Origin: Dipetalonema caudispina
Taxonomy: Eukaryota; Nematoda; Chromadorea; Rhabditida; Onchocercidae
Reading direction: 5' to 3'
Assembly (NCBI GenBank): GCA_013365325.1
Contig: JABVXV010000018.1
Coordinates: forward strand, 124,001 to 188,000
DNA: 64,000 nt
This document shows positions 24,692-39,100 of the stretch, in pieces; position 1 is the stretch's first letter; each line of letters begins with the position of its first letter. The translations under genes and the position numbers were made by a program. Under the pieces are notes generated by a model, which ran no database searches, was not told the origin of the DNA, and was given only the letters and a program-made list of their open reading frames with translations.

Positions 24692-26339
24692 TCTTCGTTC
24701 AATATTATTTACCACCACCAAGTTAAGAAGATCCTACTAATAACTCATTCCTGAAAAATATTTGATAGGTTGTGCATATTTCGAGCCCGAAACCAAGCAA
24801 ATATTTCGATCCAAAGATTTATGTCGACAGACTTAAAATAGTTTTAATTGTAATTAACATATTTCGTTATAAAAATAGGCCAGTTAAAAGAAGAGAAAAG
24901 ATCACAGGTAAGAAACCGGAAGTGCTACTATTTATATTCGAGGGAGTATTTCTCTCTATCTTAAAAAAGAAAAAAATTAAATTGAAAAGGCAAATATTTT
25001 TAAAAATTTTGAACGATGAAAATAAAGCACTCCGAGACAAAAAAGTTCGCAATTTAAACCTGTATGCGTAATTAGGCATAATTCATATTTCGTATTAAAA
25101 TTTCTGCAATCATTATTCGAAACGTTAGAACATAAAATTTAAGTGGAGATGAAATTGTTTATCATCTATAACGGCTATTTCGAAGTCAATAAGTTTTGCT
25201 GAAATTCGACTTTTTAGAAAGTTCAAATGAAAAACAAAAGTGCTTGATGATTAAAGTTTAATGAACACCTGTTTTCCGGAGCTGCATGATTATAAAAAAT
25301 TTATTATCCATAGAATAAGGAAAATCAAACTCTGTACGGTGCATCATGTTTCAAACTTTTTGTTGTTTAATGGACCAATATTTCTACGGATTACGGATCT
25401 ACGGATTTTTCCAGTATCTTCGCTAATCGATCTTCTAAGAAATGTCATACAAAAAAGTAAGACAGTTGAAAGTTGTTGAAAGTTGTTAATATGTGATTTT
25501 TTTTACCAGATGTAATTGCTTGAATATCAGGGAAAGGTACTTTTCTTTGAAAGTAACAAATTAAATGAAATTAAACTTAAGAAAACGGAACGGACCAATA
25601 TAGCAAGAGGAAAATGAACCCGAAAATGATTAGATTAAAGTTCAGTTGTTTCTTACAAATAATTACTTCTATGACAACATAATACTTATTGCAAAAAGGA
25701 CTAACTGGCATAAATGTTTGCATTATTAGGTAAAAAGTATTTATATATATATATTATATGATTCAATTACCATTGAATTATTTTTTAATTTAGTAGTAAA
25801 TCTGATTTCCCGCCTTGCTAATAATAGTTTCTTATTTCTAAGTTCCTGATGGAAAATTATTTAGGCAATACTATCTCTTCTTGAAATAGACCCTTTCCTT
25901 TATTTAAATCAATACCCGATTACATTGTGTTAAAAAAAAGAACTTCATCCACCAATCAAAAAAATTGCTGAATGCAGTAGAAGTGGGAGAAATCATTCAT
26001 TTGAATACATATGGAAAATGGAATTACTTAGCCTATTGACAAATATGTAATCTTAAAACTTTAAAAGCGAAAATTACTCTGTTATTCGATCATTAAAGAT
26101 GCAAATGTATTAGGTGCAAAAACTTGAAATTTTCAAACCAAAACAAATGCATGAAAGACAATTCCACGTGATAACTGAATTTGAATATTGAGCGATAAAA
26201 TTTCGTCATAAATTGGAGAATGCCGGAATTGAAAATTTTGCATTAATAGGTTGGATAAACAAAATTATATGCAAAAAATTCAATGAAGTAAAAATTACAT
26301 AAAATGTCTTGCTTTTATGATAATGATAGCATACAAAAA
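24692..26339. other. Intergenic region between the Srx receptor and the BAR-domain gene
   Basis: The two genes are divergent, so this 1.6 kb probably holds both promoters. A TTTTCAG acceptor on the minus strand (24751-24756) precedes the Srx start. The plus-strand open frame at 24772-25071 is Lys/Ile/Phe-rich and I regard it as chance. A TATA(TA)n stretch lies near 25741-25756. Confidence 0.5.
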
Positions 26340-28876
26340 ATGAGCATACCTACAAAGCGGTCGGGAGATAAAACGTAAGGTTATATTAAATTAATCCTTA
26401 AATTATGGATTTTGAGGCATGTCGAAATTGCGTCATTAAAAGCAAATAATGTGATGGTGATTGACGACAACATTCATTCAATTATTGAAATATTAGTTAA
26501 TAAGCTAATGTTTCAAAGAATGTAATGAAGTAGCATTTTTGGTTATGCATTTGTTAAGACATGATAATTAGCTTATCAACTAATACTTCGCAGGAGTTTA
26601 GATAGATTAGGATTAAACTTGTAGTTAGTTAGAAGAAAACTTCCTCTGCTGAATGGACTATTGAAAATAAGTTGCTCCATTTAACATTTAGATTGAAGAT
26701 CAAATTTGGGAAGGTTTTTTTTGAAAATTATAAACAAAAAATTTACAAAAATAAAAATTCGCCTCAGAAAATTAATTTATCACATTTTCGAGGTTTTTGA
26801 CAGCTCAACAACTTTTGAGTTTACTTGTTTGTATTTTAGAGTTTGAAATGACAAAATAACTTAAGAAATTTTTTATTTAAGAGGACAACTAAAATCGGCA
26901 ACAACGGTGTCACAAAGTGACAGGTAAGTTAAAAAAATTATTATGTCATTTGTTGAAAACCTGTTGAGAATTTGAATTGCATTGAAAATTGAAGTTTCTT
27001 TTAGTCAGTTAAAAGTGGATAAAGGGCCAGTGTCCCAGCAAGAGAATAATGTAACGGTTGTGCAACAACGTGGTGGTTTCCGGAAATTCTTGATGCGCAT
27101 TAGCGAAAAAATTGGTGCTACGGAAAAAACTGAATATACGAAATGTTTCCAAGATATGTGTAAAGAAGTGGACGAGTATAGAGTAAGCATGAATAATTGG
27201 GATGATATCAATCTTGTCATTTTAGTAATTAGTGTTGGTGAGGCATGCAATTACTCATCACACTCTTCAATTTTACCTTCAAATTTTGTTCATTTTTAAA
27301 AAAATCCTTTCTAAAGTCATTATTTCCTATATTATTTAAGGTTATCGTCGAGGATATAGCACAACAATTAATTTCTATTCTACAGCAAGATCCACGTTAT
27401 GTGCCCAAACCACCCGGTACAATGGAAGTTGAGGCACCATCGCAAAAAGATCCATTTGAATTATTGGAAAAAGCGCTTAAGATAACAAGTGATCATATGG
27501 AATCAAAAAAAGTCATATTTGTTTTTGCATAGTATTTTATTATTTAAAAAATCATGGATGCCCATAAACGGTAGACTGTAAGTTAAATTTTGTTAAAAAT
27601 TAATTCAGTTAATTGGAATTTAATTTTGTTTTACTAATTAAATGTGAGTTGGAAGATTATCAGAACCATGTGATTTCTAGCACCTTATGATCTATGCTAC
27701 GTATTGCAGGAACTTGAACAAATTCAAACTTCAGCACTCAAACTTGCGTCGTTACACCGTGAATATCAGCAAAAAGGTCGTCGAGCTATCCATGGTATCA
27801 GAACGTTTATAAATGTCGATTACGAAAATATTCGAGATGCAAGAAATGGTAAGTTATAGTATATTTGAAAGGGGAAGATTTAAATTTAAAATTGGGCTAA
27901 ACTGGAATTTTGTTTTAATTTGAAAGTGAAATTCTAGTTTAGTTCAATTTTACTTCAATTACTAAGCTTCAATTCTAAAATTGTTTGCTTTGAATAAATG
28001 ATTTTTTTTTTTTCAGTGTTAGAAAAATTTCGCCAGGCGCTTGATTTTGCGAAATATGAACTAAAAGGTGCGAAAACTCCTGAAACAATTCAAGTGAACA
28101 ATGCGCTTTACGCTGATGCGCTCAAAAAATTTCAAAAACAATTATGTAATGTATGAAAACTCTTTGAAACCTGAAATTTTGATCGTTCAGGCATAGTGAC
28201 AATAAGTAATAACAGTAGTAATTAGGAAAACAATAAAAATAGCATGACAAATAAAATAATAATAGAATTATTTAACAAGTAAAATATCTCAGCAAATAAT
28301 AAACTCTTTCATTAGGTATACTTTGTTAAATTTTTTTACTATCTTTAAGCAATTTATTTAACAAATAATTGCAATTATAGACTGAAAACATGCTGAAGCA
28401 ATTACCTGGAACTCGGGAAAAGCATCGCATAGAAATTGTAAAATTCTTTCAGGTAATTAAATACTTCATATTTCTAACTTAAAAACGAATGCAATTTTCC
28501 CTCTCTATCATAGTCACTTCTTTCTCCAAATAAGTATAAATGAAAAAAAAGCTAGATGATTCTTCACTTTTTCTAACTCCATTTGAAAAGAAATAAGTAA
28601 CTAATGAAAATATAAGTCCGCTATGGCGGAAATGTTGAGCAGGTAATTACATCTGCAATGAAAATTGTTTGAGTTTCTATGAATTTAATTCAACATCTTA
28701 GATGAATAGAATGAAAAATATCGTGGGAAACATTTGATTTCCTTATATTGTTGAAATGAAAGCTTTTATAACAAAATTTTTGTAGTTAATGAGAAAATAT
28801 CATCAAGACTGTGCTAATGCAACTATTTTGTCCGCTTAGATTTGAACAATCTGTCCATCGATCTATGAAATGTTGA
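26340..28876 (+). CDS. BAR-domain protein, endophilin-B-like, without SH3 domain
   Basis: Nine exons: 26340-26374, 26882-26923, 27005-27182, 27341-27511, 27710-27848, 28017-28150, 28381-28452, 28617-28642, 28840-28876; 277 aa with consistent phases. A polar N-terminus of about 60 aa (Ser, Gln, Lys rich) is followed by a BAR-type all-helical region from about aa 63. The block RISEKIGATEKTEY resembles the EEKLGQAEKTE region of endophilin B, then VDEYRVIVEDIAQQLISIL, a proline-containing linker, helix 2 (SALKLASLHREYQQKGRRAI) and helix 3 (NVLEKFRQALDFAKYELK to FEQSVHRSMKC). BAR dimers bind and curve membranes, so a role in membrane trafficking is inferred. No SH3 domain follows, unlike endophilins. 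The first exon is supported by phase and by a good GTAAGG donor but is short; the donor after exon 4 is GTCATA. An AATAAA lies at 28959-28964, 83 nt past the stop. Confidence 0.75.
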
Positions 28877-30393
28877 AGATTGTAAAAAAAAAAAAAGGAC
28901 AAAATTGTGCTCAACAAATGATTGCTCTTTGCATTGATCGAAAATTTTCAATTTTTATAATAAATTATTAACTTAATGCTTTAAAGAGCTTTTAATTTTC
29001 TCTGCATTACTCAATAATGATCCACTTATTATGTAGTACCCATTAGATTTTTTAATATGCATTTACCGCATAACAGATGGTCCCACGTGATTCGTGATTC
29101 ACCTGCTTCAAAGTTTGTGATCTCTGATTCTTCCCAACAATTTATTTTCATTGCAAACAAAAAACAAAATTGATGTTATTTTCAAATTTGCAAAAAAAAA
29201 AAAAAAAAAAAAAATTAATCAACATCCGGAACATTTAGAAATATTATACATTTCTTATATATCTTTTATTAATATTTAGTTCATTTTAAATTATATGCGA
29301 TCTTTTTAAAGATGTCTGTCTATTGTTTTCATGCTAATGGCAAAAATTGTCAGTATTGTTCTCGTAAGAATTTTTAATTTTCTCATTGATTTTTCTAAAA
29401 GAAAGGAACTTTTCGGAAAATATTTAATTTATATCTTTCAAAAGCTTTCAACTTTGAAAGCAAAAAATAATTGTACTTTTTATCTCTACAAAATAATTCT
29501 TATGGGTTATAATTATCACTGAGAGATAGTACTAATATTAAGTTAATGGAAAAGATATGATCCCTAATTAGGGTACAAAATTTGAAGTCAATTACCATAA
29601 GAATATTGTAATGATGAAAGTAAGGGAAAAATTTTTAATCATATCATACAGTGGGAGAAATTTTGACATAATTTGATTACAATGCGTAAAAAACAAAAAC
29701 AAATACATGAAAAATACTAAACGCAAAACTTTTTTATAATTGCAATGTAATTCCAATTAATTCAACACAATTAAGATTGGATATTTTCAATAGATTAAAG
29801 GAATTCAATACATTTTCATTTTAATACTTCAAGTGATCTTTTTCAACTTTTTGAGAACTTCTTTGAGTAGTTGTTTTTTGAAATAATTCCAGGTTAAATC
29901 CAAAATATCACTTTTAAGTAGCTTTATTGATTTCAAATAATACGAATTGCATAAAATATTTCATGAATTAAAAAAAAAAACGGATAAATGAAATGTAAAC
30001 TAATACATTAATATGAAAAAGGATGGGAAGAGATCAGCAAAAAGTGCATGATACAAAGGTTAAAAGAAATTAATGAGGAATTTATGAGATAGCAATTATA
30101 ATTTTAAATTCATTTCCAAATACCTGAGATAAACAAAATTTCTTCCGTACTATTGCTGCTAGAAACCTGAAAAAAAGATGAATAATTTTGATATTTAGTT
30201 CAGATCATAGAATCATTGCTTTTTTTCCTGCACAGATAAAGATGAGATTCGTTTTTTATACCTCTTACTAATATGGCCTAAGCTAGTTGTATGACGTACG
30301 AAACTTAGAAACACTTAAATAATGGAACTAACCAGAATCTGTAAGAGCAGCAAGTAACACTTTATGAAGTTCGATTGTATTATCAGTAACAAA
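28877..30393. other. Convergent intergenic region between BAR-domain and neprilysin-like genes
   Basis: Contains the 3' UTR of the BAR-domain gene (AATAAA at 28959-28964), a run of 23 A at 29192-29214, and the 3' flank of the minus-strand peptidase. No supported exon. A 63-codon plus-strand frame at 29331-29522 has low-complexity composition. Confidence 0.5.
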
Positions 30394-33300
30394 TCACCAA
30401 ATAGAACATTTCTTTATTGGATTCATCGGTGAACCCTTAGGACAGTGGAATGCTTCAGAGAATTCAGGCCGATTCTGAAGTGGTATTATGGCTCGATATT
30501 TGCTTGGTGCATGAACATCCGCCATAATAATTTGCAAGTAATGCTTCGGCCTTATCAACGAGCACCAATTCTGTAGCTTAGTACAATGATTATTGATATG
30601 ATAAACAACGAGATATAAAAGCATGGTAGGTTTGAAAATTTGAAATTAATAAAAAAAATTTAATATAAATTACAATATTCTATTATTTCCACTCGTTTCT
30701 TAAATTAAATATTGAAAAACCAAAGGTAAAAATTCAAATAATAAAATTACATTTGCATAAGCAAGGAAAAACATTTGTATACTGGTCATATTTTGAAAGC
30801 CTGGTAATGCTGCTTCTTGACGAGAATTTTCTTCAATCCATGATTTATAGGACTGGAAGAGAAATCAAAATTAAATCACACAAGCGATATAATTCATATT
30901 TAATGAAAGGAGCTATTTACACTTCGAAAATTCAAAATATAACAACAAACAATAAGTGCTGTCTTTATGCCAGCATTATCAGCAATGTTTTCTCCAACAG
31001 ATAATTGTCCATTTAAATGTACGCCAGCTTCTTCCACTTTTACTGCATTATATTGTTTTATGAAGCATTCCGTTTTTTCATAAAATTTGCGTGCTGTCTG
31101 CACATCCCACCAATTGTACAAATTACCGTATTCATCAAAACGACCACCTGAATAATTAATTAATTACATAATTATGGAATTCACGAGAGATAAAATTGAA
31201 GTTATGGTTTGACAGCCAATGTGCAGATAGATGCAGTAAATTATTAGACAAACCTTGATCGTCGAAAGCATGCGATACTTCGTGTCCAATAACAGCGCCA
31301 ACCATCGCATAAGTAATATAATTTGGTACACCGGGTGACATAAACGGAAATTGCATTATACCAGCCGGAAATACTGTAAGTTGTGAAAAATTAAACTATT
31401 GCATTCACATTCATGACCTTACAATAATTTAAACTGCTAAAACTGACTCATTTCATTCAAGTTCGGTGCATAATAGGCGTCAACCTGAGCTGGACCTTGA
31501 AACCAAATTGATGTGTCCACAAATTTCTTCAACCGCATTAGCTCATCGGTAATACGGGCACATTTAATACGTATTGTAAATTCAAGTAATGATTCATTAT
31601 CTGTGGTTTCAGGCTGGAAAAAAAATTCCGATCCATCAAATGATTTGAAATATGAAAATTCAATGCTACCAAAATCATCAGATTTCTCATAATCAAAATT
31701 ATAACACGTTGATCATCAGATACATGAAAAGTATATTTAAAATATAAGTGGAATAATTTTTCTAAACTTACTAAGGCCCAATTTTTCTCCATATAACTTT
31801 CATTGAAGATATAAGAAGGAAATCCACTCTTGTAATTTATATGTTGTGCTTTAATAACTGCCCGTCGTCGTGTTTCTTCATCCATCCAATCGACTGTTTG
31901 CAATTGTTTGATTAGTTCATTTTTAAAATGTTTCGTTAGATCGTTCATCTAAATGAAACTAAAATGATTGAAGCAAATTGACACAATCTCCTTAACTGAA
32001 AATCAACAAATTTTTGTCATTAAGAGACATTTCTATTGTATCTTTAGTATTATAAATTTAATCAATAAACTAAAAGGCCAAATATTTAGCATAATAAAAT
32101 TGAAATTCGAAAATTAACTTTTTTCATGGCTCTCAATTGATCAAAATGATTTGCTACATAGAGCCTTCCAACTGGCATATCGATCATTACTGTTGCCAGA
32201 AAGACACAATCTTCCCATCTGAAAAGATTATCACTTAAGCTTAAATTTCTTACCAAAATAAACAGTTCAACATTCTCCAAAATGATTCATGTGGTCATAA
32301 ATTGATTCTCTAACCTTTATTGTCATCATTTTCTAGGAAAATCTAACCTCTCTGGAACTGGGATATTCGATATGCCGGTTTGATTAGCTTTAAAGGAATA
32401 GAATGGTTCTCGCATTGCAGGTGGTAGAAATGGTGAATATCCCTGAATTACTCGCCATAATACATAATTAGCAATGGTTCGTTTACTGGACCGTCGCATC
32501 ACTTCCTATAATTTTGTCTCACAATTCCGCTTTTAATTTAATTTTCGATTCCCTTCAAGTTTCAAGAATAATCCATATCAACAAAATTTATTTCACAAGT
32601 AAATGCAAAGACGAATACGGCAACAATCACAAGTATACCTGAATCCGACGAAAATATTCCGGTTCTCGTATGATTACTGTATCGTTTGGACTAAGTTTCT
32701 CTAGATCACCAAATATTGTATAAATGTATGTTATCAGATCGATCTGAAACTTTCACTTAGTCCACTATTTCAGGTAATCTATATTGTTTAAAATTAGTTT
32801 AATTCCATCACACTGACAATATATTTTTAACAGTATGTGATGTTTAGCAAAAAATTTTTGGCTGAAAGTTTATGATTTGCATAAAGATATTTAATACTTA
32901 TTATCCAACTCTTTAAAAAAAAAAAAAAAAAAAAAAAGAAAACAAAACAAAATATTAGTAAAATTCACGTGTGGAAATAGACTGCCTAATTGCCAGAGTT
33001 GAAATCGATTATTACCACGTTCCGGATTACGTCGAGTCATTTCATCAGCCGAGAAATTCACTAATCGTAATTCAAACTCAATAGCTTTTTTCATATCATG
33101 TTTAGCATGCGTTGGATCAGCACCTAAAAGTTAGAATTTAATTCATTCACATTTAATATGTATGTCACCTTTTTTTCGAAATTTTTTTCATTTTAAGCTT
33201 CTCCGTTAAAGCTAATACCTATATTAACAGCCGTTTGTATCATCAGTGATGTGTAATTCTGGATGACTAGATCATGTATTCCGGCTAAATATGGCCATCT

Positions 33301-36120
33301 TGAGCCTACTCCCCATTTTGGCTGATCGACCTGTAAAAAAAAAAAAAACCTTGTTGTTTGTTGTATTTCAGAAATACTGGAACTATTAGGAGTTAAAATT
33401 GTAAATGCTATCGATCCATACAAATGTATGCATGCATTATGCAAGCATATACTGATTTATATTGCGGCCTTTATCTTGCACTCGAGAATCCCGAAGATAG
33501 CCTATTAATGAAGTAATTCATTAATAGAGGGCACATTTGGAATGTTTTTAATTAGTTGAAAATCATGAATTGTCTAAGCCTGAGCAATCACAATAATAGA
33601 ATTATTCATTTATATTTTCAATAAGTGAATTGCTAATGCTTGAATTTGAACTACCCAAATAGGCGCATAAAAATCCAACTGTTTTCTGTTTATTAAAAAA
33701 AAAAAGAATGATAGACTTAAATTTTGAAATGTCTTTGAAATCTTTAAAATTCTAACTCACAAATTTACCTCAATAATAAACCTGGAACTGTTAAGTGGAT
33801 CATGTGAGACGGCCAGTTCTAGAATAATCGCATTAACGCCTGTTCGATTCATAATATGTGCTAATTGCTTTTCCCAACTATTACTCCAAGGTTTCCAAGT
33901 GAGCCCATCCAGAACTGGCCATCCACCTAAATCACGAAGCAACTTTCGCATCGATGAAGCACCCGTAGCTTCTAACTCTTCTAAAAGTAATTTCGTTAAA
34001 TTTTTTCTCAGGTAAAATTCCAAATGTAAACTTGACTTATATAGCTTTCATTCCTGAAAAAATATTTGCTGTCAACAAAAAAAAAATCTGTTATATATAT
34101 TTAACATGAAGATTTTATTCGTTAAAAAAGAACATTTCTTATGAGTAAAGGAGAATTAAACAAACTTTGAATCTGCATTTTGCAAAATTTCACTTTACAG
34201 TATTCAATTCAAAATATCTTTTAGATTTAAATTTTCAATTAATTTTTTTAATTACGGTACAATTTGTATCCTAGAATTCCACTTATTCAAACCTTCATTA
34301 AGACATTTCTGATAATATTGCTTTGCAAGGCGATTCCATGGTTTATCATCGTCAGTTATTGGAGCCTTAAAACCATTTATAACCATTTTGGATATACAAA
34401 ATCAGTAAAGAGTGCTTTTAATTACAAACAAAAGAAATATATTTAAATTATATATAAAATCGAGTTTAGTTTCGAACCTGCAGTAATTTTCTGATTTGTT
34501 TGTTAAGACGATTTTGCATATCGCTTAAGGTATGCCTAACCACCTTATTTGATGGTAAGTGTCGATTCATCGGGTAATTACCACAAGCATATTCATAGAA
34601 ATCATCACATGGATCAACCTGAAAAGGAACTGAATATAGGGTCGGTTTATTTTTGTTCATGTTTAATAAGGGAAATGTAGGAGAGTAGACGTATCATGTG
34701 AACATTTTTCCTGATAATGAAGTATTATCCGGAATTGAAGCCATTTTAGCCAAATAATTTGAATTCTAATTCACTTATTTTAAGTCTTCGAATACATGTG
34801 GAGCTTTTATTCAGTTTGTTATATTTTTTCTAAAAATTAAAATTTTTCTCCAAATACTGTTCAAGTTTGATCAATGATCGTTTGATAATGAGTAATACGA
34901 TTTGATCAATATATTCAAGCATAATAATTTTTTTATGATTTACTATGTCGGAGAAGCTGATAATAAAAAAAAGAAATTGATAGGCTTTTCTGTTTCTTGA
35001 AATGTAGAAATTAGAAATCTTTTGTTATAACAAACAAAAGTAATAGATTAAATCCAAAATCTTTACGAAATTTCTTACAAATTCCAATTTTTAAAAACTT
35101 GTTCACATTTAAAAAGGTGGAGATTTCTCTCATCCCATCAATACCAAAACAAGTGGATCTTTTTGCTCTGACCAGAATTGGGAAAGTTTTTTGAAATTTA
35201 AAATAAAAAAATTTTTGCCATTGATTATTAAAATAATGACTTGCTGTTGGAATTTAAAATTTAATTTTAATAAATCTTAACATTACTTTAGCTTTTTATA
35301 TTTTATATATTTGATACGTCTCTACGATTATTTTTTTATCATTGCACTATCAATAAGAAACAAAAGAGCTTATCTTATCATTAAGATTACTGGCAAAAAA
35401 GCCAGAAATCTGCGCACATTCTCTAGAAGTGCATACATAACCATTGTGATATAATGCACTCTCATCAATACCCACTGATAACATGTTGGCCTCTTCGAAT
35501 AGATCTCGTTTTACATTACTTGGAAGTGTTGAACCTGAAAGATCATGCGGATACTTTTCGAACTCCCATAAGAAATTATCCAAAGTATTTGATTCAGATT
35601 TCTACAACCATCTAAATATATTACACATAAATTAGAAATCAGATAAGTATGATAAGTTATATTTTTGTTTTACAATGAAATTCAAAATCGAATCAATTCA
35701 ACTCTATGCAAACCTCGATATACAAAGAGCCATAATGCTGAGACACCAATTAATAATGACAGTAAAATAGAAGAAAATACAAGAAGTGCAATTTCCAGGC
35801 ATGTAAAGCCAAACGCGCATCGCCTGACATTAAAATAAGTTAATATGGAAAATTTTAGAAATGCTATGATTTCAGGAAATTATTTCAGTTAATAAAAATT
35901 TCCCAAAACTTCAAAATCTTACAACGAAATTAAATTTTCATGAAGTATACTTTAGTGTAAGTGACATTTTTAGTAAGAGATAATTTGTCAACAAACTACG
36001 ATACTATCGTTTTCAAACTTTATAGAAGATTTTTTGATTTGTTCTAGAAAGGTTGAAATAGAAATACTTTGATGAATTGCGATTATTCCATATGCTGCCA
36101 TTTTGATCGTAATTTTTCAT
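30394..36120 (-). CDS. Neprilysin-like zinc metallopeptidase, M13 family, type II membrane protein
   Basis: Sixteen exons: 36068-36120, 35703-35823, 35362-35601, 34478-34618, 33769-34044, 33219-33330, 32969-33123, 32639-32743, 32348-32505, 32119-32218, 31772-31948, 31448-31613, 31254-31373, 30951-31147, 30751-30852, 30394-30570; 799 aa. A short cytoplasmic N-terminus precedes one membrane segment (aa about 24-55, LLVFSSILLSLLIGVSALW), then the Cys-rich ectodomain start (VCTSREC, VDPCDDFYEYACG). Catalytic HEVSH lies at aa 632-636, the third zinc ligand in GENIADN (Glu694), the His-Ala-Pro/Arg pair at His761 and Arg767, and the family C-terminus KCSIW. M13 enzymes cleave small peptides such as neuropeptides outside the cell. 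Odd: the substrate-binding NAY motif reads VDAYY (Asp591). Two donors are weak (GTTGAA after exon 2, GTTTCT after exon 3). Length fits the family (about 750-800). Confidence 0.93.
33502..33527. repeat. Perfect inverted repeat, 11-bp arms, in a peptidase intron
   Basis: CTATTAATGAA at 33502-33512 faces its exact reverse complement at 33517-33527 across the loop GTAA, inside the intron between exons 5 and 6 of the M13 gene. Confidence 0.75.
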
Positions 36121-39100
36121 CGCGGCATGCAAAACGACGATTTATACAGTTCAGCAATATATTTAATGATATACAAATATTTGCTTGTCATAATGATCTT
36201 TCCGTATCATTGTGATCATCACTGCTTGCTAATATTTACAATATCAGCTTGATAGACTGTTGAATTCAGAAATTTCGTCAGTATTCACCTTGTCGTATAT
36301 TAATGTTAGGCAATAAGTGTGAATGTTGCAGGAAGTTGTATACAAACTTGACCTGTATTGCGAGTACTTATCAAAGTTTTGCAGAAGTTGTATATTTTGA
36401 AAGTGTGTTTAAAAGTGTATGAAATATAAGAAAAAGTATAATCAAAAAGTCTAATTCTGCAACTGATGTTTATGTTACAGAAATCAGCAAAAGGGCATAG
36501 AGCAACTATTTTGAAAATTTGAATTTTGAAATTGGAATAGTCATCAGACTGAAAATAATTGGGGCGAAGATGCAATAAATGCAACAAACCAATTTTTTAG
36601 CGTCTTTCACAGTTAGCAATTAGTTTTGATTTATTATACGTAAAGAAAAAAATCTCTCGAACTTTTCAGGATAGATTGAAATTTTCCGGAAATAATTCTT
36701 TATTCACCTGAAAAATTCCTAAGTCAAAGCTGAATGCTAAACAGTTAAAACTTTTTCCAAGCTTTCATAAATCCTCATCAACACAAAGTATAATGTGCGT
36801 CGAAATCTTAGTATAACAATACTAATGAAAAATTTTGAAATTGTCCAAAATACTTTATTCAATAGTGGAATGAAATTTAAATGTGTAAATTATAAAATAT
36901 GAAGCAAACGCATGGTTCTATACCGATCTTATGTATTATATGAGCAATTCCTATGTGTTTATTTGCTCATTAAAGCGATCACTAACTTTGATTAACTTTT
37001 AAAAGTGCTAAAAATTTAGTAAATTTCAGACATATAAAGTAAATCATCGTTAATTATAAAGTATTTCTAAATCTTGAAATTTTTTACATATAATTTCAGG
37101 ATTTTAAAATAAAAAGTTTGTATTTCATATGTTAAGGATTCAAAAACTTTATTAGTTTTCATGTTTCACTACCGTAATCAGAAGTCTATGGGAGTTCCAA
37201 GTACTGTAACTGGGAAGATGAGTGGTATCAAAGATTAGTATTAAATTGTTCAAATTTTTAAAACTAACTAAATATCACTTCCCTGGCAATATGAAGTATG
37301 GATAAGATGAAGATTGTTCATTTAAAATGTGAAATTTCATATTCAATCCGTCCAAAAGAGAATTTGACCGGATATCCAACTTGTTTAAGGAAGTCGATTT
37401 CTAACTGAATGCAATATTTACATCTGGATAATTAAGATTCACTCTCCATCGAATTAGTGAGGACGAGATTGAGAACTAATTGACAGAGACTGAAAATTTT
37501 TAATCTGAATCTGGCAGATGAAATTTGAAAAAAAATGATGGTTGCTTTTATTATGCTTACAGGAAAGCGGTACCAAACATTCATCATTGAAAAAGTCGAA
37601 AAAAAAAAAAAATGCACAACTGACAAATTGAACTAACTTTTTCTCACTGATAGAGAAGCAGCTGTGCTTGGTAAATGTGTAAAATTTAAGGATTTTCTTT
37701 CAAGACTAAAAAACGGTGTGCTTGCAAAAGTTGGCTAATTGGTGCAAAAATTGAAATAGCGTTTCAGAAATGAGTGCTGTAAACAAGCAGGAAAATGTTT
37801 TTAGAGGTAGTTAAAAATTAATTGATGATTTGGGGCCGTACTTTTGCTATACCCTACGTTTCGAATTATTAGTAAATTGCAAATGTAAGTGATGTGATTT
37901 GTTCATAAAACAAAATATCTCACATAATTTATTAGTAAAAAGGATAGCGAACAATATTTGGTAAAAGAATTTTTAAGACGATGAATTCAGAGTTAAAAGT
38001 AATTTAGAAGGAAGATGAATGAGAATAGAACAAATTATTCGTAATGAAATTTCGGCGAAAATTTACACAAGGAATCGAAAAACATCACAAACAACGATCC
38101 TAAAAACTATCAACTTTATGAAAATATGTGACTAAGCCAAATAATTTGATGAGAATTCTAAAAAAATCTTAGCGAAGACTAATTGCTCTTTCTATTTCAT
38201 ACACTTCTCAAGTTATTAATTTAACTTGTAAAGGAAATGGAAATGCTACATTTCAAGTAATACTTACTTTGCAAAAGTATCTTTTGACTTCACATCTTAA
38301 CTTGGCATTTGCTTAAAAATAATTTTTTTTATACACAAAATGTAATATCTTAATTCATGGAAATAATAATCACATTGAATTATATTTTCATTTTTATTAG
38401 AAAATTTTCCAAGTATAATTATCTATTTGCTTCATTTCATGCCTTTTTATCAGAAAGAATGACAGTTTGACAATGGAAATGAAATGAAATATGAGAATGG
38501 TTCAGAGTGATCATAAAGATAGCCTAAAATAGTGCATTCAGCTTTAATCATTAACTAATCTTCAATCGAATTACTAAAAATAGTAGTAAATCAAATTTTC
38601 ATGAACTGTAGTTGTGCACTCTTCCTTGATCACGGGAAAATTCTTGAATGTCATTTAAGCAAAAAATTTTAATTCTATGCAACAAGATTTACAGCTTCTT
38701 CAAAGATGATTTCATGGTAAGGATTGATAAGCTTTTATCCGGCGATAATTTATGAGTTGATCGATCAGAGAAGCCATCAAATGAGAACACTTCAATCACT
38801 CCCATGAGAAATAAAGTAAATGCTGATTTATGGTGGCATGGATAAAATTTCACCCTCTAAGATAGCTACAGACTAACAATACAAACAATTAATTAGTTAA
38901 ATATTGACTAAAGTCGGAAATTTGGTTTAACTAAAATCACTTTCGATTCGACCTAAATGGTGAACTTAGATTGTAAATAGATTTGGAATAAATGAACCTT
39001 AATTAAGCTAATTGGCATTTATAAGATTGGAGCAACTGCTTGAAAATATTACAATGTGGGGAAGAATCACAATTCAATTTTCTATAAAAATGGGAACAAT

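Noticed and set aside
24772..25071. 99-codon plus-strand open frame
   Set aside because: Lys/Ile/Phe-rich, A-run driven composition, no domain, no splice context, and an equally long frame exists on the opposite strand of the same segment.
27005..27250. Minus-strand open frame of 81 codons
   Set aside because: Antisense shadow of the third exon of the BAR-domain gene.
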